NCBI GenBank assembly: GCA_046328715.1
Contig: JAXLWB010000049.1
Coordinates: 13,351 to 77,350, forward strand
Direction of reading: 5' to 3'
From: JAXLWB01 sp046328715
GTDB lineage: Bacteria > Chloroflexota > Anaerolineae > Caldilineales > Caldilineaceae
Length of the DNA stretch: 64,000 bases
Position numbers and translations under genes: made by a program. Position 1 is the stretch's first letter; each line of letters begins with the position of its first letter. Shown here piece after piece: positions 33,606 to 42,712 of the stretch. The notes under the pieces were generated by a model that saw nothing but the letters and a program-made list of their open reading frames with translations, did no database searches and was not told the DNA's origin.

Positions 33606-34379
33606 ATGTTGTTCATGAAACGAATGCACAAACAGATCGCGCTTTTGCTGGTAATGACATTGTTGATACAGTCATGGTTACTCCACTCTGGCATAAGCGG
33701 TGTAGCATTGGCAACTCCGCTTGAACAAACACCTGTGGCCAACCACAACGTCTATCTGCCTTTAATCTCGGCACCTCCAAGCGCACCAGATTTTGTCATC
33801 AATAGCCCAACCACCAAAAAGATCAGCGGCACGCTCTACTTTTCAATTCAATCTACCAACCAACAGCCGATCACAGAAGTTGTCTTTAAGGCTGGCAACA
33901 CCGAATTGGGCAGGGATACAACGGCTAGCGATGGCTTCAAGATTTTTGTAGACGTCAAGAAACTTCCCTCTGGCAACCTTGAATTATCGGCCATTGCTTC
34001 GGGACCGGGCGGCACGACAACTAAGAAGATCACGGTCGAAGCGATCCCCAATCCACCGACTAGCGCCACAGTCGGCAACGAGGGTGCCGTGGTAGCAAGT
34101 GAAATTGGCAGCGTGGTGGCAATTCCGCCTGGCGGCGCACCTACGGGGACAACCATCACAATTGATGAACGAACCCAGCAAGAAGTGACAAACGATACAG
34201 GGATCGACTGGGAGGGTATGGGTGTTACTTTCCTTGGTGCCCAGCAGATCGATTCAAACGTTCCGTTCACAACTACATTCATGGTTTCCTCGGCTGGATT
34301 TGGCAATCGCGTACAGCCAGGTCAAGCCGTAGTTAATTACATGATCTTGCCAGACATTGATGGCGTATGCTGCCGATGA
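33606..34379 (+). CDS. N-terminal part of secreted repeat protein (frameshifted)
   Basis: 257 residues, starting with a signal sequence (KRMHKQIALLLVMTLLIQSWLLHSGIS, then ALA cleavage). Next is the exported-motif-like NVYLPLISAPP, then Ig-like beta domains (about 60-150). The last ten residues (DIDGVCCR) are out of frame: one base shift restores AADEPTVINSASVSNLTVTLF in the neighbouring frame. So this is the first piece of a longer protein that continues to 37900. Translation is probably coupled to the cytochrome gene because the spacing is two bases and GGAGAT lies in its last codons. Confidence 0.8.
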   Translation: MLFMKRMHKQIALLLVMTLLIQSWLLHSGISGVALATPLEQTPVANHNVYLPLISAPPSAPDFVINSPTTKKISGTLYFSIQSTNQQPITEVVFKAGNTELGRDTTASDGFKIFVDVKKLPSGNLELSAIASGPGGTTTKKITVEAIPNPPTSATVGNEGAVVASEIGSVVAIPPGGAPTGTTITIDERTQQEVTNDTGIDWEGMGVTFLGAQQIDSNVPFTTTFMVSSAGFGNRVQPGQAVVNYMILPDIDGVCCR

Positions 34380-35383
34380 ACCGACAGTAATCAACAGCGC
34401 CAGTGTCAGTAACCTAACGGTGACGTTGTTTCAGATCCGATAGAGCAGTTGTTTCTGCATGAGTACCTCGCAGGGCTCAGAGGGGCACTGCGGGACACTC
34501 TGAACTATTCGCTCAAGGGTTCAACCCTGCTCTTGCTCTTGGCGCTGTGGCGACCTTCACTTGTGAATAATCAAAAGATTGAGCTACCGATTTCTGTTTC
34601 ATTCGATCCAGATATTCCTCGTCAGAACAGATTTCGAATCCCACTATTCCGAGCTTGCCTCCAGGCTACTACAGCGACATTATACAATGTCAGCAGCGGG
34701 GGCCAGCATTGATCCTATCAGCGTTACAATTGAAGCATCGCCGCCACTTGATCGGCCTGCGATTGAGGTCATCGGTGAATATTTCAGTGAAGTCGACAAC
34801 CTATTACAGACCATAGTACCCGAAACCCTGGAGGAACAAGCTGCCCTGTCCAGAATCGTGCGACTGGATTCACAACTTCAATCAGACTTTCAGATTTTGA
34901 ACAGTAACTCTGCACCTGAAGTACGACAAGGGTTGGTTGATATTGCATCTGCAATAAAACTCCAAAATTCACGAGCTATTGTCATCTCCTGAGATACAGT
35001 CTAGCAATTCGCCAGAAGAATTATGTGTCAGCAAACAAGAAGAAGATGCTTCAAAGCTGATTGCAATCACAGGCGTTATTAGTGGAGTAGCTGGTGTTAT
35101 TGCTACATTTCCTCCGGTCCGCTCCGGTGGCTGGAGGAATTAGCGCCATAGCAGGTCTGATAGGGAGAATCCTTGGTGCAATTGATATTTTTCCTGAATG
35201 TAAAAATCCAAAACGCCAGCAAAAAAAGCGCGCGGTGCAATGCAAAGCTCAAACGTCAGCCGCGACAACAACGACGACTCACGGCATGTTATCTGCGCCC
35301 AGGCAGGCGGTTCGGGTTGGGGCAATGTGAGGGTAGTGGGAAGGTGGGAAGCCTAATAACATCAGATCTACAACCGTGAATGA
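34380..35383 (+). pseudogene. Middle part of the secreted repeat protein, several frameshifts
   Basis: No long ORF, but fragments in all frames read as parts of one protein: VSNLTVTLFQ, SDPIEQLFLHEYLAGLRGAL, then from 34690 SAAGASIDPISVTIEASPPL and FSEVDNLLQTIVPETLEEQ, and near 35060 SKLIAITGVISGVAGVIATFPP next to AGGISAIAGLIGRILGAID. At least five small indels are needed to join them, so this stretch is either decayed or poorly sequenced. Confidence 0.55.
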
Positions 35384-36991
35384 AACAGATTTATCGGCAT
35401 CGTCAAAATCTATCCACGCTTTGGCAATGCTCTTTTAACACCCTTCACTGGCTTAGTCGATGAAGCTGGCTATTTTTACACTCCTCTCATTCCTGAAAAT
35501 GAGACATTCTCTGCCGTAGCCTTTGATCCTAGCACCGGTATTAGTAAGAAATTTACCGGTGTAGGAGTCGCTGAGGATGATTCAGTTCACATGTTCTTCG
35601 ATTTATCTGAAGCGGACGAACCCGGTGTGATCCGTTGGGATGGTGGCGGTGACGGCACAACTTGGGAAGATCCACTGAACTGGAATAAGGGCATAGTGCC
35701 GGGTCCGGGGGACCATGTGATCATCGATATGCCTGGTCTGATCACCGTGACCCACAGCTTGAGCGAAACGGTAATCAAGAGTCTCTATAGTGCTGAATCG
35801 TTCCGATTCTCTGGTGGTTCGTTCGTGATCACCAGTTCCTTGGTGATTAGCGAGAACTTGATCGTGGCCAGCGATCTGATCATCAGCAACTCATTGACGA
35901 TCAGTCGCGCTTTGATTGTAGAAAACGGTAAACTAGATTTGCGCCTTGGACGTGGCTTGACCGTACCCACACTGACACTGAGTGGGGGTGAATTGAGCAA
36001 CAACCAAACACTGACCGTGACTGGAGGATTGACCTGGAGTGGCGGTCTGTTGAGTGGCAGTGGCCAGACCATCGTTCAAGGGAGCACAACCCTTACAGGT
36101 GCTACCTATCTCAAATCGATCAGTGCTCAGCGGCTCAGTTTGGGCAACACAGTTTGGGAAGCGAGTGCAAACACAGGCAATGGACCCTATCTCTATGGCG
36201 GCAACGGTGCGGTCATCACCCTGCGAACTGGTGCCATCTTCGACCTGCAAGGCGATTACAGCTTCTACCACGACGGCATCGGTGCGGTGCCGGTCTTCAA
36301 CAATCAAGGCACCTTCACCAAGTCGGCTGGTGATGTCAATACGCCCAGTTACGTTTACTTCCTCTTCAACAACACTGGCACACTCAATGCCAATGCCGGT
36401 AAACTCCAACTCGCTGGCGGTGGGGTGAGCAGTGGCACTTTCAAGACCGTTGCGGGTGCCACCCTTGACTTTGCTGGGGGTGAACAGCATCTGAAAAGTG
36501 GCACAACGGTCAGCGGTGCGGGTACAACCGCCTTCAGTGGTGGCACCACCATCATCTCTGGCACAGTAAGTGGAGGAGTGCTCGTCAGTGGTGGAACGGC
36601 GCGCTTTGCAACCACCAACACCTTCTCCACCTTGGAAGTCAGTAACGGTGAATTGAGCAACAACCAAACACTGACCGTGACTGGAGGATTGACCTGGAGT
36701 GGTGGTCTGTTGAGTGGCAGTGGGCAGACCATCATTCAGGGAACCACAAATCTTGCGGGGAACAGCTATCTCAAATCGATCAGTGGTCAACGACTCAGTT
36801 TGGGAAATACGATTTGGGAAGCGAGTGCAAACACAGGCAATGGACCCTATCTCTATGGCGGTAGCGGTGCGGTCATCACCCTGCGAACTGGTGCCACCTT
36901 CGACATGCAAGGCGATTACACTCTCTACCACGACGGCATCGGTGCGGTGTCGGTCTGGTCATCTACGCACCTTCACCAAGTCGGCTGGTGA
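35384..36991 (+). CDS. Tandem-repeat beta-helix segment of the secreted protein
   Basis: The frame is open from 35384 (the ATG at 35591 is internal): GVIRWDGGGDGTTWEDPLNWN is a surface-protein wording that introduces a beta-solenoid. From 35991 come 660-bp (220-residue) units of adhesin type: LTVTGGLTWSGGLLSGSGQT, then LGNTVWEASANTGNGPYLYGG, then FHTVAGATLDFAGG-like strands. Autotransporter and pectate-lyase-like solenoids use the same short Gly/Ser/Thr-rich turns. The frame breaks inside the second unit near 36950. A role in surface attachment is inferred. Confidence 0.75.
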   Translation, partial: NRFIGIVKIYPRFGNALLTPFTGLVDEAGYFYTPLIPENETFSAVAFDPSTGISKKFTGVGVAEDDSVHMFFDLSEADEPGVIRWDGGGDGTTWEDPLNWNKGIVPGPGDHVIIDMPGLITVTHSLSETVIKSLYSAESFRFSGGSFVITSSLVISENLIVASDLIISNSLTISRALIVENGKLDLRLGRGLTVPTLTLSGGELSNNQTLTVTGGLTWSGGLLSGSGQTIVQGSTTLTGATYLKSISAQRLSLGNTVWEASANTGNGPYLYGGNGAVITLRTGAIFDLQGDYSFYHDGIGAVPVFNNQGTFTKSAGDVNTPSYVYFLFNNTGTLNANAGKLQLAGGGVSSGTFKTVAGATLDFAGGEQHLKSGTTVSGAGTTAFSGGTTIISGTVSGGVLVSGGTARFATTNTFSTLEVSNGELSNNQTLTVTGGLTWSGGLLSGSGQTIIQGTTNLAGNSYLKSISGQRLSLGNTIWEASANTGNGPYLYGGSGAVITLRTGATFDMQGDYTLYHDGIGAVSVWSSTHLHQVGW

Positions 36992-37735
36992 TGTCAATAC
37001 GCCCAGTTACGTTTACTTCCTTCAACAACATTGGCACGCTCAATGCCAATGCCGGTAAACTCAACTCGCTGGCGGTAAGTGAGCAGTGGCACTTCTTCAA
37101 GACTGTTGCGGGTGTCACCCTTGACTTTGCTGGGGGTGAACAGCATCGAAAGTGGCACAACGGTCAGCGGTGCGGGTACAGCCGCCTTCAGTGTGGGACT
37201 ACCATCATCTCTGGCACAGTAAAGTGGAGGAGTTCGCTGGTGGTGGCACGGCGCGCTTTCGCAACCACCAACACTCTCTCCACCTTGAAGTCAGTAACGG
37301 TGAATTGAGCAATGCAACCAAACACTGACCGTGACTGGAGGATTGACCTGGAGCGGTGGTCTGCTGAGTGGCAGTGGCCAGACCATCGTCCAAGGGAGCA
37401 CAACCCTTACAGGTGCTACCTATCTCAAATCGATCAGTGCTCAGCGGCTCAGTTTGGGCAACACAGTTTGGGAAGCGAGTGCAAACACAGGCAATGGACC
37501 CATTCTATGGCGTAGCGGTGCGGTCATTACCCTGCGAACTGGTGCCACCTTCGACATGCAAGGCGATTGCAATCGCACACGACGGCATCGGTGCGGTGCC
37601 AGTTTTCAACAACCAAGGCACCTTCACCAAGTCGGCTGCGATGCTAACACCCAGCGGCGTTTTTATTTCCCCTTCAACAACATTGGCACACCTAATGTCA
37701 ATGCCGGTAAACTCCAACTCGTAGGCACCGGCGTC
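35991..37735 (+). repeat. 2.6 tandem copies of a 660-bp coding repeat
   Basis: Units start at 35991, 36651 and 37303, defined by the word GAATTGAGCAA and the following GTGACTGGAGGATTGACC. Unit 1 to unit 2 spacing is exactly 660 bp; identity is very high, so the duplication is recent. The third unit is cut at about 37735. Confidence 0.85.
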
Positions 37736-37900
37736 AACTCTGCTACAATGACGATCAATGCCGGCGTGACATTGGATATCGATAATGCGTACACAAACGC
37801 GGCCAGTGGCGTGATCAACGGTAATGGAACGCTCGATCTGAAAAATGCGACTTTTACCAACAACGGTACAATTGCGCCGACAGTGACGGTGATCAACTAA
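36992..37900 (+). pseudogene. Second half of unit 2 and unit 3, broken by indels
   Basis: The same repeat words continue but in shifting frames; unit 2 is 652 bp, eight less than unit 1. The last clean frame (37331-37900) reads unit 3 and closes with MTINAGVTLDIDNAYTNA and GTIAPTVTVIN. There is no sorting motif or YLPxV tail at this end. Confidence 0.6.
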
Positions 37901-37931
37901 GGCAACTGCAAACAAAGCGTTTGCAGTTGCC
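37901..37931 (+). terminator. Hairpin directly after the repeat protein, 13-bp arms
   Basis: GGCAACTGCAAAC (37901-37913) pairs perfectly with GTTTGCAGTTGCC (37919-37931) over a five-base loop. It begins on the base after the stop codon. A second weaker hairpin of GGGAATA...TATTCCC words follows at about 37954-37991. No T run. Confidence 0.6.
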
Positions 37932-38020
37932 CCATTCAATCCATCAATAGGCAGGGAATAGGGGATGGGAAGACGATCATCCCTTATTCCCTTCCAGCAT
38001 GAAACAGAGGAAAACCGATC

Positions 38021-39862
38021 ATGAGGATTCAGACACGCGTACAACCTCAGCTTCTAGCTGCACAGCGAGCCACAACGGTGCGCTTATTCAATCCAGCCCA
38101 GATTGTAACAGTTCTGCATCGCGATCTGCTGCTTTCTGTAAGCTCTTTGGTGGCATCATTCCTCACCCACGCCCAATCCCCTGCCCCAACCCCTACACCG
38201 TGCAACCAGGCGACCATTGGACCAAGATCGCCGAGAAGGTGGCGTAGGATATCCGGAACTGCGTGCCGCCAATGCGCAGGTTTGAATAACGGGGTACTCA
38301 ACTCGCAGCCAGGCGATAAACTGACCATTCCTGCGGCTATGGTGGCGGGACGCCTGCCGCCAGGTGGCGGTGATTGCTGTCGTGCGCGATTTCTATGCGG
38401 CGCTGAATCAAGGGTTGAGCCAGACCGGCGATCTGGCCCCGCCCATGCATACCTCAGCACCCAGCGACAGGCAGCCCAATCGCTGGCTGGTTTTCGCAAC
38501 ACCTGGTGTCGGGACACGCCAGGTGCGGTGAAACAACTACATCAAACTGATCGAGCAACGGGTGGCCAGTGCCCGCGCCGGTGTAATTTCTACACAGTGG
38601 ACATGGAACAGGGGCGTCTGGTCAACCATCAATACGACGCCATCTATCCTGTAGTGCTGGAGGCTGCCGGCTGGCGGATTGGTCAGACCCAGAAGTATGA
38701 CGAGATCGGAGCGTTGAGTGAAGGTGCGCTGGCCGCCTGGTTTGCGGACGACCTCTTGCATGGCGGTGGCGCTTCCCCCATCACGCCTACGCCGACCCCG
38801 ATTATGCTGCCGCCACCAACCGGGAAAGCGTTGGTAACCTACCTCGACTGCCCAGCAGATGCGCAGCAACGCAAGCAGTTTGCCTCGGTGCATAACCGCC
38901 TATATCCTGGAGCGATTGCCATCGTGCTACCTTCGGTTTCCAAACGTCTACTCTATGAGTCTGAGAACTACAGTCGCCTGATCGGTGAGTTGCCGCTCAA
39001 TCGTCAACTTTATGTGCTGGATGGCCCCCGCTGCGTACAGGGGGACGGTGGCAATTACTATCAGCGCTGGCGAGTGAAGGATCTACAAAGCGGAGTCATT
39101 GGCTGGACCTCCGAAGGCGGACGGGACGATGACGGACAACTGCGCTATTGGCTGGCACCACTGAATCTCTACCAAGCTTGCCCTGGTTACCCATCACGCA
39201 TCAAAATGGGTGATGCCGTCTACACTCCTTGGACGGTTACCTTGAGCCTGCGCCGCGCGCCCAGCAGTTCTGCTTCGGCGGTTGTCACCACCCGCCTGGA
39301 GCCGGGCAAGGTTATGCGTGTGGTCGGCGGTCCGGAGTGTGCCGATGGCTGGACCTTCTGGCTGCTTGAAGTGGGCAACAGTCGCTACTATGCCAGCGAA
39401 GGTGATCCGCAAGACGATCCCAACAACCCCAAAGCTGGCTATTGGCTGGTGCCGCTCGTGAACAGTGTACCGAACAATGGCGCAACTCCTACCCCCATGC
39501 CCCCCTCCCTAAATTCGCCAACCCAGACCTTCCTCGCCTACCAGGATGCCATCAACCGCCGTGAGTTTGCCACTGCCTATGGCCTGCTCTCGGCCTACTT
39601 CCGGGACCGCGATCTGTGCAAACTCAAACAGCTTTGTGACGCGCAGACCTTTGGCAATGGCTTCCGCGGCAAAGACTTTGTCAGTGCTAGCGACATCCGC
39701 AACGAACATCAAGGCTGGAACGCTGCCTACTGGGTCTTCGACGCTACCTTCCACCCTGCGGGCACCGTCGCCACGCATCAAAATACGATCTGCATGTTGC
39801 TGGAGAATGGCCAATGGAAGGTACACGGTATCCTGGTGCTGGGGAGTAAGAGTTGTGGGTAA
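38021..39862 (+). CDS. LysM-SH3-NTF2-like secreted protein, copy A
   Basis: 613 residues, the same length as copy B at 55620-57461 and near identical over its last 400 residues: TPTPTPIMLPPPTGKALVTYLDCPA, two SH3-like parts (LYPGAIAIVLPSVSKRLLYES; SRIKMGDAVYTPWTVTLSLRR), then the NTF2-like domain (FLAYQDAINRREFATAYGLLS). In the first third the translation repeatedly leaves and re-enters the right frame: the LysM segment (PYTVQPGDHWTKIAEK) is only readable in a neighbouring frame at 38200-38245. Compensating indels keep the ORF open, which argues for read errors more than decay. Signal sequence and role as in copy B. Confidence 0.7.
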   Translation: MRIQTRVQPQLLAAQRATTVRLFNPAQIVTVLHRDLLLSVSSLVASFLTHAQSPAPTPTPCNQATIGPRSPRRWRRISGTACRQCAGLNNGVLNSQPGDKLTIPAAMVAGRLPPGGGDCCRARFLCGAESRVEPDRRSGPAHAYLSTQRQAAQSLAGFRNTWCRDTPGAVKQLHQTDRATGGQCPRRCNFYTVDMEQGRLVNHQYDAIYPVVLEAAGWRIGQTQKYDEIGALSEGALAAWFADDLLHGGGASPITPTPTPIMLPPPTGKALVTYLDCPADAQQRKQFASVHNRLYPGAIAIVLPSVSKRLLYESENYSRLIGELPLNRQLYVLDGPRCVQGDGGNYYQRWRVKDLQSGVIGWTSEGGRDDDGQLRYWLAPLNLYQACPGYPSRIKMGDAVYTPWTVTLSLRRAPSSSASAVVTTRLEPGKVMRVVGGPECADGWTFWLLEVGNSRYYASEGDPQDDPNNPKAGYWLVPLVNSVPNNGATPTPMPPSLNSPTQTFLAYQDAINRREFATAYGLLSAYFRDRDLCKLKQLCDAQTFGNGFRGKDFVSASDIRNEHQGWNAAYWVFDATFHPAGTVATHQNTICMLLENGQWKVHGILVLGSKSCG

Positions 39863-39873
39863 GGAGAGGGGAA

Positions 39874-39901
39874 GTCAATAGTCATGAGTCAGTAGTCGGT
39901 G
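39874..39901. repeat. Four tandem heptads GTCAATA, GTCATGA, GTCAGTA, GTCGGTG
   Basis: Perfectly spaced seven-base units of consensus GTCANNA, immediately downstream of copy A. The matching position after copy B (55573-55608) carries five such units. Confidence 0.8.
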
Positions 39902-39936
39902 GTTAGAAATTATTGTGCGGGAGGCTGATGCATATT

Positions 39937-40023
39937 CAGAGCCGTTAGCGTCAGCGTACGGTTTCCATTACTGATGTGTGAGATTCCGAATGTACGTTCA
40001 GAGACATTAACGTTAGCGCACGG
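39937..40023. repeat. Two units of the 60-bp CAGAGCCGTTAGCG repeat
   Basis: The core word, complement of CCGTACGCTGACGCTAACGG, occurs at 39937-39961 and in degenerate form at 39999-40023. The same repeat forms the five-unit array at 55261-55554, in the same orientation relative to the LysM-SH3 genes. The flank was therefore duplicated with the gene. Confidence 0.75.
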
Positions 40024-40080
40024 TCATACCTTACTCATCGGGTACTCCCAGGTGGGGTTCTGACACGTTCAGATCTCATT

Positions 40081-40149
40081 GTAGGGGCATCCGCTTGCCG
40101 GTGCCCTGTTTGCATTATCAGGAGGGCAACCGCAAGGGTGTGCCCCTAC
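40081..40149. repeat. GTAGGGGCA...TGCCCCTAC imperfect palindrome
   Basis: GTAGGGGCA (40081-40089) and TGCCCCTAC (40141-40149) close a long imperfect stem with inner CGCTTGC/GCAAGGG-type pairing. The wording resembles repeated intergenic palindromes common in this phylum. Rest of the 39863-40224 space holds the two repeats above. Confidence 0.6.
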
Positions 40150-40224
40150 ACAGCGGGATCATGCAATGTCTATCTGCTTTGTCTATTCGCTCATCCCTTC
40201 CAACTCCTGACTCTCAACTCCCCA

Positions 40225-41368
40225 CTACTTCAGAAAAATCTGCGCCACTTGCACCCCAATTCTCGGCTCGTCTGGCACATTGTAGTCACGATTGAAGAGT
40301 ACAATCACAGATAGCTCCTGATTGAGGAAGCGCACATAATCCGACAGGAAGGCCAGCCACGCCCCGCTATGAGCGACATAGGGCTTGCCTTGCCAGCGCT
40401 CAATCTCCCAACCGAAGCCGTAATCCGTCTTTTTGCCATCATTGGTCACGCCCGAGCGAAAGGCTTCGGCCAGGGTGGCAGGCTTGACGAATGTATTGCT
40501 GTAAAGCGCCTGATCATAGAGCGCCATCTCTTCCACAGTCGAGTAGATCGAACCAGACCCCACCAGGTTATCCAGCGGATCCAAATCGTAGGCGACTGGT
40601 TTATTATTGTCATCCACCGTGTAGCTGTGGGCCAACAGCGGCAGTCGTAGGTGATCACGGCGCGGCAGGGAAAAGGTTCGCGTCATGCCGAGCGGTGCAA
40701 AGATGCGTTGTTGCATAAAATCAGGGAACTTCTGACCAGAGACCCGGGCAACAAGCAGCCCCAACAGATCATAGCCCGGATTGCTATACTCGAAGACTGC
40801 TCCCGGCGCGCTGCGTAAGCGGATATGAGCCAGCGCCGCCAGCAGATCCTCATTGTCCGGTGTATCGCTGCGTTCGAACATACGATCGAGCATAGCATCG
40901 GTGTAATCGGGCAGACCGGAGGTGTGATACAAAAGATGGCGGATCATCACCTGCTCGCCCCAGGCAGGCAACTCGGGCAGATAGGTACGGATCGCAGGAT
41001 CATACTTCAGCTTGCCCGCCTCGGCCAACATCATTACTGCCAGTGCTGTAAACTGTTTGCCAACTGAGCCAATATGGAAGAGATGTTGGGTGGCGTCAGC
41101 GGCGTCTTGCTCTTGAGATTGGCCAGGCCGTAGGCCGCTTTGTAGAGCACCTTGCCTTTCTGAATCACAATCACCGCCCCACCCGGCTCGCTGTCTTTAC
41201 CAATGAACGAGGCGAAGAGTTGATCGACCTGCTGGCCCCGGCTCGTAGATCCACCTGCTACAAGCGGTTGCGTGGCCGCCTGTGCCGCGGGAATGGAGCC
41301 AACTTGGTAGCCGCCGCTGATCCATGTCAGCACCAATAAGATGTTAGCCAACGCTTTACTGTATTCAT
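40225..41368 (-). pseudogene. Serine hydrolase (beta-lactamase fold), copy A, frameshifted
   Basis: The left-arm copy of the gene at 43836-44978, about 95 % alike where readable. It has at least two frameshifts: one soon after the start codon (41366-41368), and one at about 41087-41092 where ACGCCACCCAACATC replaces the intact ACGCCGCAACATC. The second falls just before the catalytic SxxK (GSVGK), so neither fragment is active. Remaining open pieces are 40225-41034 (YSN and C-terminal HSG motifs) and 41034-41351. Confidence 0.8.
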
Positions 41369-41637
41369 CGCTTCCCGTTCTTGCCTCGCCCTATGAAAGT
41401 TACGTCTGTGGTATGTGCCTGAGGCACCCCGCCGCCACCAAATTTCAGCGGGCACAAGCATCCTTACAGGAAGTTTATGTCTGAACAATGTAAGGACAAA
41501 ATTCGTGGAAGCAAAGCAGGTTTTGTATCGACGGATGGTGCTGAATCCCCGGATCTTTTTTCAATCATCCGAGTTCCTTTTCCTGAGCTTATCGCCAGTG
41601 CGGTGGCAAGAGTGGCTCTGCAAACCAAAACGCTGAC

Positions 41638-42489
41638 TCAGCCAACGCTCCTTGATGCACACCATCGCGTAGAGGAGTGTGCGCTCTGATAGGTTGTGAC
41701 TTTGTCGCCCAACGCAGTAACGAGTGGCTGCATTACGGCTGGCGAGAAGAAATCCTTGTCGTTGCCTGTCACCAGCATGGTTTGCGCTTTTACGCTTGCC
41801 GCAAAGTGTCGGAGGTCAAAGTAGCTCAAGGTTCGCCAAACCGACTCAGTTTGCTGCGGGGCAGTGCGCAGATAGTCGTTGATCTCTTCGAGCGGATAGC
41901 CCTGTGTACGCGGGGCCAGTTGCTGCGTGGCGTAGAAGATCGACGGCGCACAGTAGAGAGCATCGATGCCGGTTGCCAGTGCGGCAGTCATCAACGCCAG
42001 ATCGTCGCCCACAATCGCAATGTGCTTCTGATCTACTTCACGCCGAGTGTGCAGGAAATCGACCACTCGCAGACAATCGGCAACGATGGCGCGATAGAGA
42101 TAGCTTTGCGGGCTGTCGATACCAGTCGTCAACAACCCGGGATAGGCGGCGGCGAAGGGTTGATCAGCCAGACGTTGCCCACGATGACAGAGTTGCACCG
42201 TGATATAGCGTTGGCGCTGCTCGTAGGGCGGAATATGGTTGACACTGCCATAGCGCGGGGTGTGATAGAGCACGGGGAAGGGACCCTCGCCATGCGGCAC
42301 ACAGTAATAGGCAAAAATGCGATAGCCACCCAAGCTAGTCAGACGCAGCGCGTACACTGTGCCAAAATCGGTTGAGCGAAGGGGTAGCTCGGTCAATTCA
42401 GGGGCAGCAGGCAAGCGGCTCAGATCGCTCAGTACGGTGGACCAATAGTGTTCAAAGTCAGCGGGTGGGGAGGAGGGTGAGATGGTCAT
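41638..42489 (-). pseudogene. Acetylxylan-esterase-like hydrolase, copy A, C-terminus frameshifted
   Basis: 283 residues, near-identical to copy B (42713-43615) up to YQSAHSS, then frameshifted by a two-base loss (TCCTCTACGC against TCCTCCTATCGC) and read to STRWCASRSVG. The original end would be at 41589. It carries the same unusual GDDLA in place of the GxSxG elbow. The lost tail contains the conserved QERWLSQRYG segment, so folding may be affected. Confidence 0.7.
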
Positions 42490-42536
42490 AAGGTTTTTGC
42501 CTTTTGGATGTTTGTGTAAAGGTAACTACCAAGCCA

Positions 42537-42665
42537 CCCCACCCTAACCCTCCCCAAAACGGGGAGGGGACTGTCACAAGCAGGATTTAGATTGGTGGAC
42601 AGCATGAAAAACTGAATCTGTCCTTTCACGATTCCCTCCCCAAACTGGGGAGGGTTAGGGCGGGG
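42537..42665. repeat. G-quadruplex-forming motifs facing each other at the duplication centre
   Basis: GGGGAGGGTTAGGGCGGGG at 42647-42665 is on the plus strand, and its near-complement C-rich copy at 42537-42555 is on the other arm. Both satisfy G3+ N1-3 quadruplex rules. They are flanked by CTTGGTAGT words as in the copy at 53948-53965. A conserved repeat family is likely. Confidence 0.75.
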
Positions 42666-42712
42666 TGGCTTGGTAGTGAACTTTACACAAACATCCAAAA
42701 GGTAAAAGCCTT

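Noticed and set aside
35933..36931. 332-codon minus-strand ORF in the tandem repeat region
   Set aside because: It is open only because the plus-strand units are repetitive; it repeats the same antisense words and has no start context.
41677..42375. Plus-strand ORF antisense to esterase A
   Set aside because: The mirror ORF also exists opposite esterase B; both are antisense shadows of a conserved coding sequence.
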